Source: Candidatus Latescibacterota bacterium
Lineage (GTDB): Bacteria > JAAXHH01
Direction of reading: 5' to 3'
NCBI GenBank assembly: GCA_012270975.1
Contig: JAAXHH010000034.1
Span: 124,001 to 188,000, forward strand
DNA length: 64,000 nt
Both the position numbers and the translations under genes were made by a program. Shown piece by piece: positions 35,638-44,002 of this stretch (positions are counted from its first letter, which is position 1; the number at the start of each line of letters is the position of its first letter). Below the pieces are notes generated by a model that worked only from the letters and a program-made list of their open reading frames with translations, had not been told where the DNA came from and made no database searches.

Positions 35638-36216
35638 TTAAGACCGCTTGCCGACCTGCATGTTCGGGTTTCCGACGCCCAGCGCCTCGGCCGTGCGCAC
35701 CAGGATGAACCCGACTACCAGCGTCGTGACCACCAGCAGCAGGGAACCCCATTCGACGGAGGCGGATACCGGCTCGGGCAGGCTGCCCGCCACCGCGCCG
35801 ACCTGTGTCTGGACATATGCCTGGAAGTCACCAATCGCCGTAGCCACAGGCCCCGTTACAGCCTGTACGGGCAGGAGATTCTCCAGGAATCCGGCAAACA
35901 TCCCGCGGTACAGCCAGAGCAGGGCGGCAACCGCCAGCGTTGCGGCAAAGACCACGCGGGGAAAGACCACGGACGGCACGAACCACGAGGACTGCCGGGG
36001 CACCGGGAGCCCTGCCATCACGTTGGCCAGGAAGGCGTCGGAGGGTGCCGCCGGCGGGGTCGTCTCCACCGTATCGATCAGGGCGTCGAGCACGGCCATC
36101 TCCGACCTGCAGCGTTCGCACCCGACAAGATGGGAGTCTACCAGCCGGCGCTCATCCGGGGCAAGCGCCCGGTCGACGGCTTCATATATCAGTCGTTGTA
36201 CGGATTCACAGTTCAT
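35638..36216 (-). CDS. Anti-sigma factor with zinc-binding HC motif
   Basis: 192 residues from the ATG at 36216. The N-terminal anti-sigma zinc motif is H-X3-C-X2-C (HLVGCERC, preceded by a Cys at position 3). Two hydrophobic segments lie at about 88-104 (VVFAATLAVAALLWLYRG) and 158-176 (SLLLVVTTLVVGFILV). It lies 32 bases downstream of the ECF sigma gene on the same strand. Membrane location suits a factor that senses envelope stress and releases the sigma factor. The trigger is unknown. Confidence 0.85.
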   Translation of the reverse strand: MNCESVQRLIYEAVDRALAPDERRLVDSHLVGCERCRSEMAVLDALIDTVETTPPAAPSDAFLANVMAGLPVPRQSSWFVPSVVFPRVVFAATLAVAALLWLYRGMFAGFLENLLPVQAVTGPVATAIGDFQAYVQTQVGAVAGSLPEPVSASVEWGSLLLVVTTLVVGFILVRTAEALGVGNPNMQVGKRS

Positions 36217-36248
36217 GGTCAAATCGACTCCGGACCCCTGTGCCAAGT

Positions 36249-36848
36249 TTAACCCGGCCAATCGGGCTCCATGGACCGGCCGACCAGGTTCCGCAAAGCG
36301 GCGCGGGCACGGAACAGCCGGGCCTTGACGGTGCCTATCGGCAGTTCCAGCGCTTCTGAGATCTCGTCATACGACAGGCTCTGGATATGATACATCGCGA
36401 TCACCGCGCTGTAAATAGGCGGAAGCGCCGACACCAGGCTCCTGACCTGTTCCCTGAATTCAGCCTGCTCGAACCGTTCCGCGGGATTCGCCGCCGTATC
36501 CGGTATCTGCAACGGCAATCCGTCATCGTCATCTTCCGGCTCCGAAAGGGAAGTGGTGGACAGGTCGCGCCGGGCACGCCGTGCCGAGCTCAGGCTCACA
36601 TTCACCGCGATACGGTAAAGCCACGTGGCGAACCGGGCGTCTCCGCGAAACCTGTCGAGACTCCGGTAAGCCCGGACGAATACATCCTGCGCCGCTTCTT
36701 CGGCGTCTTCGCGGTTTCCAACGATCCTGAGAGTCAGGTTGAACACGGAAACCCGGTGCCGGTCAACGAGATGGGCGAAGGCCGGCCGGTCGCCTTTCCG
36801 GGCCCTTGCGACGAGTTCTTCATCGCTCAAATCCATGGGTCGCCTCAT
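36249..36848 (-). CDS. ECF-family RNA polymerase sigma factor
   Basis: 199 residues; an internal ATG at 36836 is an alternative and equally sensible start (MDLSDEELVARARKGD). Region 2 includes NREDAEEAAQDVFVRAYRSLDRFRG and FATWLYRIAVN. Region 4 is SALPPIYSAVIAMYHIQSLSYDEISEALELPIGTVKARLFRAR. It would redirect RNA polymerase to stress promoters, under control of the membrane anti-sigma factor encoded next to it. Divergent genes at 37124 and 37657 may be targets, but no convincing shared promoter was found. Confidence 0.92.
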   Translation of the reverse strand: MRRPMDLSDEELVARARKGDRPAFAHLVDRHRVSVFNLTLRIVGNREDAEEAAQDVFVRAYRSLDRFRGDARFATWLYRIAVNVSLSSARRARRDLSTTSLSEPEDDDDGLPLQIPDTAANPAERFEQAEFREQVRSLVSALPPIYSAVIAMYHIQSLSYDEISEALELPIGTVKARLFRARAALRNLVGRSMEPDWPG

Positions 36849-37123
36849 CCTGTCTCAAGCGAGTCTCAGCCGCGTACAGGGCCGTTTCGCCGGACAGATT
36901 CGACCCCTTTTAGGAATCCCGGTCGGTTCCCCATTCAACAATAAGACTACCGGGAATCTACAAATGTTTCAATACATGAGTATACTTTTTCCGTGGCAAT
37001 ACCTGTAAATAGATTTAATTTTCAATTTCCGAAACAAAAGGACAGGTTTTCGTGTCGAAAAGTTGAGCGGCATTGCTGAGCAGACGATGCGACTGAAGCA
37101 GCAGGATCCATCTGGAGGCGGGT
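36849..37123. other. Divergent intergenic region between the sigma gene and the membrane-protein genes
   Basis: 275 bases, locally AT-rich from about 36940 to 37030. A plus-strand pair GAAAC (37031-37035) and GTC (37054-37056), 18 bases apart, has the spacing of an ECF-type promoter and would serve the gene at 37124. It is weak evidence. No comparable pair with the correct spacing was seen for the sigma gene itself. Confidence 0.35.
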
Positions 37124-37648
37124 ATGGATAGCTGGAAAGCCTGGGCGGTTTTGTTCATCACTACCTGTATAACGGCAGTAGTCCTCGCCTATCTGGACTA
37201 CCGGGAGGCAGCCGTGGGTACGGTTTCCATTTCCTTCGGCCTGGGCATCGTCCTCGGGTTTCTGGGGTTTCTGAGGAGGGGAAGGGAAATCAGGCACCAC
37301 GAACGTATGGCGATGATCGAGAAAGGGATATACATCGAAGCCAGGAAGCACGATTCCGGCGTGCCCTCTCTTTTCGTGGTGCTCCTGGTGGGCATCGGCC
37401 TGGCCACGGTCATAGCCAGCGACGTGGAGTTCTTCGGCTTCGTGCTGCTGTTCGTCGGCATCGGACTGATTGTGCGCTCCCGGCTGCTGCATAACAGGAA
37501 CCAGGAACACGCCGGCATTCAGCAGGCCCGACCCGGCGCCGTACCTGATCCCGGCGCCGTACCTGATCCCGGCGCCGTACCTGATCCCGATCCCAGCGCC
37601 GATCCCGGTACCGGTGAACAGACGACGGGGAAGAAAAACGGAGAGTGA
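37124..37648 (+). CDS. Membrane protein of unknown function with a tandem GAVPDP tail
   Basis: 174 residues, ATG preceded by GGAGG. Hydrophobic segments at about 7-23, 33-49 and 80-115, with HHERMAMIEKGIY between, a motif seen in DUF6249-type inner-membrane proteins. The C-terminal tail is disordered and carries GAVPDP three times in a row. These are encoded by an 18-base unit repeated in tandem at about 37531-37584. The ORF ends 8 bases before the PspC-domain gene, so the two are probably cotranscribed and may form an envelope-stress pair with the divergent sigma/anti-sigma genes. Confidence 0.75.
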   Translation: MDSWKAWAVLFITTCITAVVLAYLDYREAAVGTVSISFGLGIVLGFLGFLRRGREIRHHERMAMIEKGIYIEARKHDSGVPSLFVVLLVGIGLATVIASDVEFFGFVLLFVGIGLIVRSRLLHNRNQEHAGIQQARPGAVPDPGAVPDPGAVPDPDPSADPGTGEQTTGKKNGE

Positions 37649-37656
37649 CGTAGCCA

Positions 37657-38373
37657 GTGCCTAAGAAAACCCTCTACAGATCCACTTCCAACAGGATGAT
37701 AAGCGGCATATGCGGCGGCCTGGCCGAATACTTCGACGTGGATGCTTCCGTGCTTCGGATCGCCCTGGTCGCCTTCACGGTAATCACCCTGCCCGCTTTC
37801 GGCCCCTTCGTCTTCCTCGCGTACCTGGTGTGCGTTTTCATCATACCCAGGAATCCCGACCCGACGCCCGCGAACGCAGCCGATGCGCCGGCGGCTTCCG
37901 GGGAATCTGACGGCACGGTACAGGCGGGACAGGCGGTCCAGCAAGCCCAGGGCTACCCGAGCACCTCCCGGAACAACAACACGGTCTGGGGAATCCTGCT
38001 GGTCCTGCTGGCCGTGATCGTGCTGGCCTATTCATACACTCCGGACTTCGGGCCGGACTTCGGGCGATTCTCCTTCTTCCTTCCGGTGGTTCCGATCCTG
38101 GCAATCGCCGCCGCGGTTTTCATCCTGTTTGTTTACAGAGGGCAGATCATGGAGTTCTTCAGACATAGACGACTGTACCGGCTGAATGAAGGCAAAAAGA
38201 TCTTCGGCGTGTGCAACGGTCTGGCGGATGCGTTCGACCTGGATCCAACCCTGGTGCGCATCGGGTTCTTCATCGCCTTTCTGTTTTCCGTGGGAACAGT
38301 AACCCTGCTCTATCTCTTCATGGCTTTCGTCATGCCCGTGGGACGCCCCGAAAGTCCCGTTGAGAACGCGTAA
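37657..38373 (+). CDS. Double PspC-domain membrane protein
   Basis: 238 residues from a GTG. Two PspC domains, at about 3-68 (LYRSTSNRMISGICGGLAEYFDVD with a following hydrophobic helix) and about 168-235 (LYRLNEGKKIFGVCNGLADAFDLD). Between them is a Pro/Ala/Gln-rich linker and two more membrane segments (about 107-122 and 133-152). PspC proteins sense membrane stress. Duplication of the domain in one polypeptide is unusual but known. The gene lies beside ECF sigma and anti-sigma genes, in keeping with envelope homeostasis. Confidence 0.88.
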   Translation: MPKKTLYRSTSNRMISGICGGLAEYFDVDASVLRIALVAFTVITLPAFGPFVFLAYLVCVFIIPRNPDPTPANAADAPAASGESDGTVQAGQAVQQAQGYPSTSRNNNTVWGILLVLLAVIVLAYSYTPDFGPDFGRFSFFLPVVPILAIAAAVFILFVYRGQIMEFFRHRRLYRLNEGKKIFGVCNGLADAFDLDPTLVRIGFFIAFLFSVGTVTLLYLFMAFVMPVGRPESPVENA

Positions 38374-38435
38374 CGCGCGACGCCAGCCGATGGCCCGAAG
38401 TCCCTCCGGCTTCGGGTCAAGTCCCCCGAATGCGC

Positions 38436-38464
38436 TTGACAACCGGTATTCAGCCTCCTAGAAT
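38436..38464 (+). promoter_or_regulatory. Sigma-70 promoter upstream of surE
   Basis: TTGACA (38436-38441) and TAGAAT (38459-38464) separated by exactly 17 bases. It points at the short ORF at 38521 and surE at 38749. Both hexamers are strong. Confidence 0.7.
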
Positions 38465-38520
38465 ATACCCCGATCAGTCAGCGTCCGGGACCGGTCGCCT
38501 TTACGTTTCATATCGACGAC

Positions 38521-38742
38521 ATGGGTATGAGAAGAAAGAACAACCTGCGTCTGGCCCGTATCATACAGTGGATCAGCGGCGGACTTGCCATCATCGTAAT
38601 CTATCCCCTGTTCGGATTACTCCTGCCGTGCTGGCGAAGGATCAGACGACCTCGTGTTCAGCGCAAGGCGAATTACCCGCATTCCTCGACTTCCCGACCA
38701 CACTACAATCCAACCGGAAAACCCGTTCCCCAGGACAAGTAG
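38521..38742 (+). CDS. Small hypothetical protein with one membrane segment
   Basis: 73 residues starting MGMRRKNNLRLARIIQ, then a hydrophobic segment (about 17-36, WISGGLAIIVIYPLFGLLLP) and a basic/polar tail. No clear ribosome site, so the start is uncertain. It lies between a good promoter and surE, ending 6 bases before the surE start, which supports a coupled pair, but it could also be just the surE leader. Confidence 0.4.
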   Translation: MGMRRKNNLRLARIIQWISGGLAIIVIYPLFGLLLPCWRRIRRPRVQRKANYPHSSTSRPHYNPTGKPVPQDK

Positions 38743-38748
38743 GCCGCG

Positions 38749-39432
38749 GTGAAACTGATCGTTACCAACGACGACGGCATTGAGGCGCAGGGTCTGCTGA
38801 CCCTCGCCGGCCTGGCGTCGCAGTGGGGAGACGTGGTTATTGTCGCACCGGCGGAAATCCAGTCCGGCGCCAGCCACCAGTTGACCAACAACCGTCCAAT
38901 CCGCGTGGATGAACTTGCTGGAGACCGATACAGGGTCTGGGGCACACCGGCCGACTGTGCCCGCCTGGCGCTCGGTCAACTGGCGGCGGATGGAGACTGG
39001 GTGCTTTCAGGGATAAACCACGGAGCCAATCTCGGGGTGGACGTCTACGAATCCGGTACCGTGGCAGCCGCCAGGGAAGCGGCATTCCACGGATGCAAAG
39101 CCATGGCGCTGTCCCATTATGTGGCGGAGGGACGGGCGATCGACTGGCCGCTGGCCGCCGAACGCCTCGGGCCGTTGCTCGAACGCCTGCTGCACGAACC
39201 CCTGGAATCCGGATGTTTTCTTAACGTGAATCTGCCGCACCCGGAGCACACGGAACGTCGACTGGAGACGAAAATCGCTTCGGTGGACTCGAGTCCCTTC
39301 AGGCACACATTCGCACGAACCGGAAACGGTTATCTAAACGTGGATGTATACCACGAACGGCCCCGGCGACCCGGCCAGGATACCGACCTTTGCTTCAGCG
39401 GTCACATTTCCGTGTCCACGATCAGGGTCTGA
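38749..39432 (+). CDS. surE: 5'/3'-nucleotidase SurE
   Basis: 227 residues, GTG start. The metal-binding motif VTNDDG (Asp8/Asp9) opens the protein. The SGASHQLT segment, and SGINHGANLGVDVYESGTVAAAREA with the conserved Asn and Gly residues, follow, then NVNLPH. SurE dephosphorylates nucleoside monophosphates and is often part of stress survival. The only neighbour on this strand is the small membrane ORF upstream. Confidence 0.93.
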   Translation: MKLIVTNDDGIEAQGLLTLAGLASQWGDVVIVAPAEIQSGASHQLTNNRPIRVDELAGDRYRVWGTPADCARLALGQLAADGDWVLSGINHGANLGVDVYESGTVAAAREAAFHGCKAMALSHYVAEGRAIDWPLAAERLGPLLERLLHEPLESGCFLNVNLPHPEHTERRLETKIASVDSSPFRHTFARTGNGYLNVDVYHERPRRPGQDTDLCFSGHISVSTIRV

Positions 39433-39489
39433 CCGAATCTTTCCGTTTTCGTCCAGGAATCTGCGTACCGCCCGCCTGAACGGCCCGGT

Positions 39490-40832
39490 TCATTGACAGT
39501 TGACAACGCCTTGCAGTCCCGAGTTTTGTCCAACCATTTCCAACCATGCTTGAAATCCCGGCTCGAGGGGAGCGCACAGACCTGTCCCGGATAGCCATAG
39601 CGCGCTGAGCCTGGTGAGATTGGCGAGCTCGATCGGCAAGGGACCCGTGAGCCGGGGGTTGCTGCTGAGATCCAATTGCCAGAGACTACTCATCCCGCCC
39701 AGTTCGGGCGGAACGGATCCGGTTAGCGCGTTGTTTGAGAGAAAGATTCTTTCAAGCGCACCGAGCGCACCAATCTGTGGCGGGATCTGTCCGCTCAATC
39801 TGTTGTTGCCGAGATCCAGAAACTTCAGATTGGACAGGTTTCCCAGCTCCGGCGGGATACGGCCCGAGATTCCGTTGTGTGACAAATCCAGGCTGGCTAG
39901 CCTGGAAAGGCGGCCCAGCGATGCCGGCATCTCTTCCGTAAGTTGATTATGATCCAGTGACAACCGTTCGAGGCTTCCGAGGTTTCCCATTGATCCCGGG
40001 ATTTCGCCGCTCAGGTTGTTCCTGGACAGACTCAGATATACAAGAGAAGACAGGTTTTCTAACGACGGCGGAATCTCGCCCGTTAACTGGTTATCGATCA
40101 GGTATAGCGTCGTCAGGCTTCGGAGGTCGGCCAATGACGATGGAATACTGCCGCTGAATGTGGACAATGACAGGCTCAGAGTCTGGAGCTTTGAAAGACG
40201 GCCCAGTTCCTCGGGAATCTCACCCCTGATGCCAATATCCCCGAGAACCAGGCTCCGAAGCTCGCCAAGGTCTCCCAGCTCCGACGGCAATTCACCCCGC
40301 AGACCGTTTCTTTCAAGATTCAGTCCTTCGACACGGCCTTCCGAATTGACCGTGATGCCATACCATTCACCCACGGGCCTGGCACTTAACCAGTTTTCGT
40401 TATTCGACCATCGGGGTCCGTTCATTGCGGCATAAAAGGCGGCAAGCGCAGCCTCGTCGCTGCTTAAAGAGCGGACGCTTACCTGTATAACTGCCGACAC
40501 ATTACCTGACATGACGGTAACAACGGCACTTCCGGCCGAAAGCGCCGTTATCACGCCTGGTTGTTTACGCTGACGACCTCCGTAGCGCTGATCGACCAAC
40601 TCAGAATCGGATTCGTTATCCGCGCGGCGTTCTGATCCAGCACCTCGATTACAGGCATCGCTGAATCACCTGTTTTCAGGGTTATCTGCGATGGAGTAAT
40701 GATTATACGTGCAGGAACCTGGGAACGCGAGTCTGTGGGGCCTTCATCACCACAGGAGGTTATTGCCCAAAACACCGAGCAAATAGTGGCTATCAACAAA
40801 GAACGAACAGTGTAATCGATCAAGATCGGCAA
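39490..40832 (-). pseudogene. Leucine-rich-repeat lipoprotein gene, interrupted by a one-base frameshift
   Basis: Two frames meet near 40555-40560. The upstream frame (TTG 40832, signal LLIATICSVFWAITSC with lipobox Cys, then an Ig-like part) stops at TGA 40551. The downstream frame (stop at 39490) continues the same Ig-like domain with GVITALSAGSAVVTV, then about ten 24-residue repeats of the GxIPxxLGxLxxLxxLxLxxNxLSG type. Adding one G in CAGGCGTGATA would join them as NNQGVITAL. It may be a real mutation or a sequencing or assembly error. The product would be a surface protein for recognition or adhesion. Its base composition is less GC-rich than the neighbours, suggesting transfer. Convergent with surE. 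Confidence 0.75.
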
Positions 40833-41055
40833 GCCTTCCCGCGTACCAACAACAGATGCCCTCGCAAGGATTCTACAAATGAACCTCTGGTCGTTATGCG
40901 TTTCTACTTTTAAGATTGTCAGTAAAACGTACTTGAATGTAATGTATGGGGACAGATCGGCAATTCATTATAGTCCTTTTGCCCTGCACCCTGAAATAGA
41001 AACGGTGCTTCAAACTCCGACTCAAATGTAAGTCACTTTCCGGTGAGCGGCGTTC

Positions 41056-41774
41056 ATGTCCATCATCACCATCATTGGCCGGGGGCACTCCGGAACGCGT
41101 GCCATGTCGCACACGCTCTATACGAGCGGCGTGTTCATGGGCCGAACGATAAACGCGTCCGGCGACAAGGTACCGCCGCACGATCTCTACGACGCCTGCC
41201 GCGTCTTCGCGAAATACGTCGCCTGGGAGGTGGACTTTCCTGGGACTACGCGCGGGTGCTGGAAATGGATCCCGATCCGGAATTCGTGGAGAAAGTGGAA
41301 ACATACCTGTCCGACGTGGCGGAAAACGGGAACCTGCACCGTGGATGGAAACTCCCGGAAACGACGCTGGTCTATCCCTGGATCGTCCGCATGTTTCCCG
41401 ATATCAGGTATATACACTGGATCCGGGACCCCCGGGACGGCATACTGGCCGCCCACAGGACGGACGATCTCGGTGATTTCGGCATCGCGTATCCGGCCAC
41501 CCCGGACATACGCAGGCAACGGGCTGTTTCCTGGCTCTATCAGTACCACCTCATGAAGGCGACACCAAAGCCCGCCCATCTCCTGACCGTGCGGTTCGAG
41601 GACTTCGTACTGAACCAGGAAGAGACCCTGGGCCGTTTGGAAGACTACCTCGGCATGCCCCTGAGCCGCATCGTCGTTCGCCCGGAAGCGGTGGGCCGGT
41701 GGAAAACGGCGGAAGGCGATCTCCCCATGGACCTGCTGGGGGAAGCGCTGGAGGAACTGGGATATGAAGTCTGA
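41056..41774 (+). pseudogene. Sulfotransferase-family gene with a frameshift
   Basis: The first frame, from ATG 41056 (MSIITIIGRGHSGTRAMSH), carries the PAPS-binding loop GRGHSGTR and continues to about KYVAWEV. The rest, from about 41235 to the stop at 41774, lies in another frame and reads LSWDYARVLEMDP, then HWIRDPRDGILAAHR (the 3'-phosphate-binding RDPRD) and RFEDFVLNQEETL. Joining them gives one sulfotransferase of about 238 residues. The break is near the sequence GAGGTGGACTTTCCTGGGAC. It is the second frameshifted gene in about 700 bases. It lies convergent to the aminotransferase. Confidence 0.75.
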
Positions 41775-41865
41775 GACGGCGGCGCGTTTCAGTTACGACA
41801 CGGGCGGTCCATACTCCCGGCGGCATTTCCCGGCGGGCTTGCTTCGAAATCCGCCGGCGCGGACC

Positions 41866-43062
41866 CTATTCTTCCCGACGTGACAAATCCCTCAACTTGT
41901 CCACGCACCGATCGATTTCTTCCGTGGTGTTGTAATAGTGGGTAGAGATGCGGATGCCGTGGTGACCGTCCCGGTCGTGGTCGTCCACGTGCAGATTCGC
42001 TTCCTCCTCCATGGGGCTCCGCCAGCGCGCCGCGTTGATCCCGTCGAATTCGAAGATGGTGGAACCCGGGGACGAAATGGCGTGGGACCGGTCGGTGAGC
42101 AATCGCAGCCGGGGGATGTCGAGGAGGGCCCGTCTTAGGTAATCCGACAGCATGCGGAGACGCCGTTCGATATTGACTATGCCGATCCGGTTGAGGAAGT
42201 CGAGGGCGGTGCCCAACGCCGCGCGCACCGGAAGGTCGTAGGTCCCCTGAACCTCGTAACGAAGGGCATCCTCCACGCGGTCGGCAGCCGACGCGTAGAG
42301 CGAGCTGAAGGACGGCTGCATGGCGCGACTTACGTACAGAAACCCCGTGCCGGCGGGACCCAGAAACCATTTGTGCAGACTGTTGGTATAAAGGTCGCAT
42401 TCCATATCCCCCAGGTCGACGTCCAGCATACCCACGGCCTGGGCGCCGTCGATGGCCGAAATCAACCCCCGCTCCCTGGCCAGGGCGCAAAGCCGCTTGA
42501 CCGGATACAGGTATCCCCCCCGGGTTACGTGGCAGAAAAAGAGCACCTTCGTTCGCCCGTCGATCGCCGCGGATATGCGCTCCACGATGTCGTCCTCGCC
42601 AACCAGCGGGCTGGGGATATGGACCTCCCTGATATCGATCCCGTCCCGTTCCGCCCTTACCTTCCAGGGCCGCACCGCGCTGGGATGCTCCTGGGTAGTC
42701 ATCAGGATCCGGTCGCCGCGTGCCAGGTCCAGGCCGTTGACGATATGATAGAGACCCTCGGTAGCGTTGCGCGCAAGGGCGATTTCACCGGTTTCCGCGC
42801 GCAGAAAACCCGCCATGGCCGGCCTGAGTTCGCCTTCGATGTAGTCGTGGAATACCCGTTTGGCCCGCGATGGATTCTCGGACATCAGGCGAAATCCCTC
42901 GGCGACGGCGTCCCGAACGGGCCTGGGCGGCATGCCCAGGGCGGCGTTGTTGAGGTAGGCGTGGTCCGGTTCAAGTATGAACTGCGACCGGACCCGGGAC
43001 CAGTACGCAAGATCACCGGGATCGATGCGGCGGGTCTGCGGTTCGGAGATGGAAGTCAGCAT
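41866..43062 (-). CDS. Class V aminotransferase (PLP; isopenicillin-N-epimerase or cysteine-desulfurase-like)
   Basis: 398 residues. PLP Lys231 in TNSLHKWFLGPAGTGFLYV, with the preceding Asp205 in ISAIDGAQAVGMLDVD and the helix EHPSAVRPWKVRAERDG. The motif NAALGMPPRPVRDAV is the N-terminal signature. No conserved Cys loop of cysteine desulfurases is evident, so a transaminase or epimerase reaction is more likely. Substrate unknown. It is separated by 67 bases from the BatE-like gene upstream on this strand. Confidence 0.85.
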   Translation of the reverse strand: MLTSISEPQTRRIDPGDLAYWSRVRSQFILEPDHAYLNNAALGMPPRPVRDAVAEGFRLMSENPSRAKRVFHDYIEGELRPAMAGFLRAETGEIALARNATEGLYHIVNGLDLARGDRILMTTQEHPSAVRPWKVRAERDGIDIREVHIPSPLVGEDDIVERISAAIDGRTKVLFFCHVTRGGYLYPVKRLCALARERGLISAIDGAQAVGMLDVDLGDMECDLYTNSLHKWFLGPAGTGFLYVSRAMQPSFSSLYASAADRVEDALRYEVQGTYDLPVRAALGTALDFLNRIGIVNIERRLRMLSDYLRRALLDIPRLRLLTDRSHAISSPGSTIFEFDGINAARWRSPMEEEANLHVDDHDRDGHHGIRISTHYYNTTEEIDRCVDKLRDLSRREE

Positions 43063-43129
43063 AGGCGTATCTCGATATCCTGTGTCCGGGTTGGAGTCCT
43101 GCGTGGAGACCGCGTGAATCGGGTCAAGG

Positions 43130-44002
43130 TCAGATGCCTTCGAGGTCGTCCTGGGAGAGCCAGCCGTTCTTTCCGTCCGGCAGCGAGATCCTCATCCAAT
43201 CGTCCCGTTGTTCGACCAGTCGCACCTTGGCGCCTTCGTGCAACGTAAAAGCCGGATCGGATCCAGCATCGGGGCTCGTTCTTACCACGGCCGTCGGGCG
43301 CAGGACGATGGCCTCCTCATTCGCCAGGCCGTCGTAGATCTTGATGCCCATAAAACCGATGGCCAGAACCATGACAGTGCACGTAACCAGTAAGACATAG
43401 CCTGTCGTGATCCGCGTGCGCGGCTGCCTGGCAAGGAGGTAGAACACCAGGGCAAGCGAAGCGATGAACACCGATACGGTCGCGGCGACCGTGGCTTCGT
43501 TCATCGTCACCCCGTCCAGCGCCTGGCTGCCGAACCACGGCACCTCTCCGGTGATCTGGTCCGCCGTCCTGTCGTTTGCCAGATCGAGGTTGTTGTGCAG
43601 ATCCGCGTCCCGGGGCAGGTACCGGGTCGCCCGCTCGTAGGCCAGGATGGCCGGGCCGATCCGGTCCTGCTTGTAATAGGCGTTACCCAGGTTGTAGTAC
43701 ACGTGCCCGTTGCGTATCCCGCGTTCGATGATTCGTTCGTACGTCCGGCCCGCCTCCGCGTACTTCCCCTCCTCGTAGAGCAGGTTCCCCTGCCGATACA
43801 ACGACAGGGTCTGCCGGTCCGCCGGACCTCCGGCGCAACCGGCGGTCACACAGCCGGCGGTCACACAGCCGGCGGTCAGCGCGATCAGGATCAGCCGCGT
43901 AACCGGGTTGCGGCGGCCGTGGCGCTTCGAAATCCTCTTCGGTTTCGAGGCGGCCCCCGATTGGCTCTTTGCGCGCATGATGGGTAATGGTGTGGCTTTC
44001 AA
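43130..44002 (-). CDS. batE: BatE-like TPR/SH3 protein with lipoprotein-like signal
   Basis: 290 residues from a TTG overlapping the batD stop (TTGA) with GGAGA upstream; an ATG at 43978 is an alternative. The region before the first Cys is followed by TAGC repeated three times (AGCVTAGCVTAGC), a duplicated lipobox encoded by a 15-base tandem repeat. Then come TPR units (YRQGNLLYEEGKYAEAGRTYERI, VYYNLGNAYYKQDRIGPAILAYERA), two membrane segments (about 172-190 and 200-217) and a C-terminal bacterial SH3 domain (PTAVVRTSPDAGSDPAFTLHEGAKV). It completes the Bat cluster with BatA, BatB and BatD. Confidence 0.85.
   Translation of the reverse strand: MKATPLPIMRAKSQSGAASKPKRISKRHGRRNPVTRLILIALTAGCVTAGCVTAGCAGGPADRQTLSLYRQGNLLYEEGKYAEAGRTYERIIERGIRNGHVYYNLGNAYYKQDRIGPAILAYERATRYLPRDADLHNNLDLANDRTADQITGEVPWFGSQALDGVTMNEATVAATVSVFIASLALVFYLLARQPRTRITTGYVLLVTCTVMVLAIGFMGIKIYDGLANEEAIVLRPTAVVRTSPDAGSDPAFTLHEGAKVRLVEQRDDWMRISLPDGKNGWLSQDDLEGI

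Noticed and set aside
36849-36960. Autoregulated ECF promoter for the sigma gene
   Set aside because: A GGAAC is present on the minus strand, but the nearest GTC lies 21 bases further, too far for the usual spacing.
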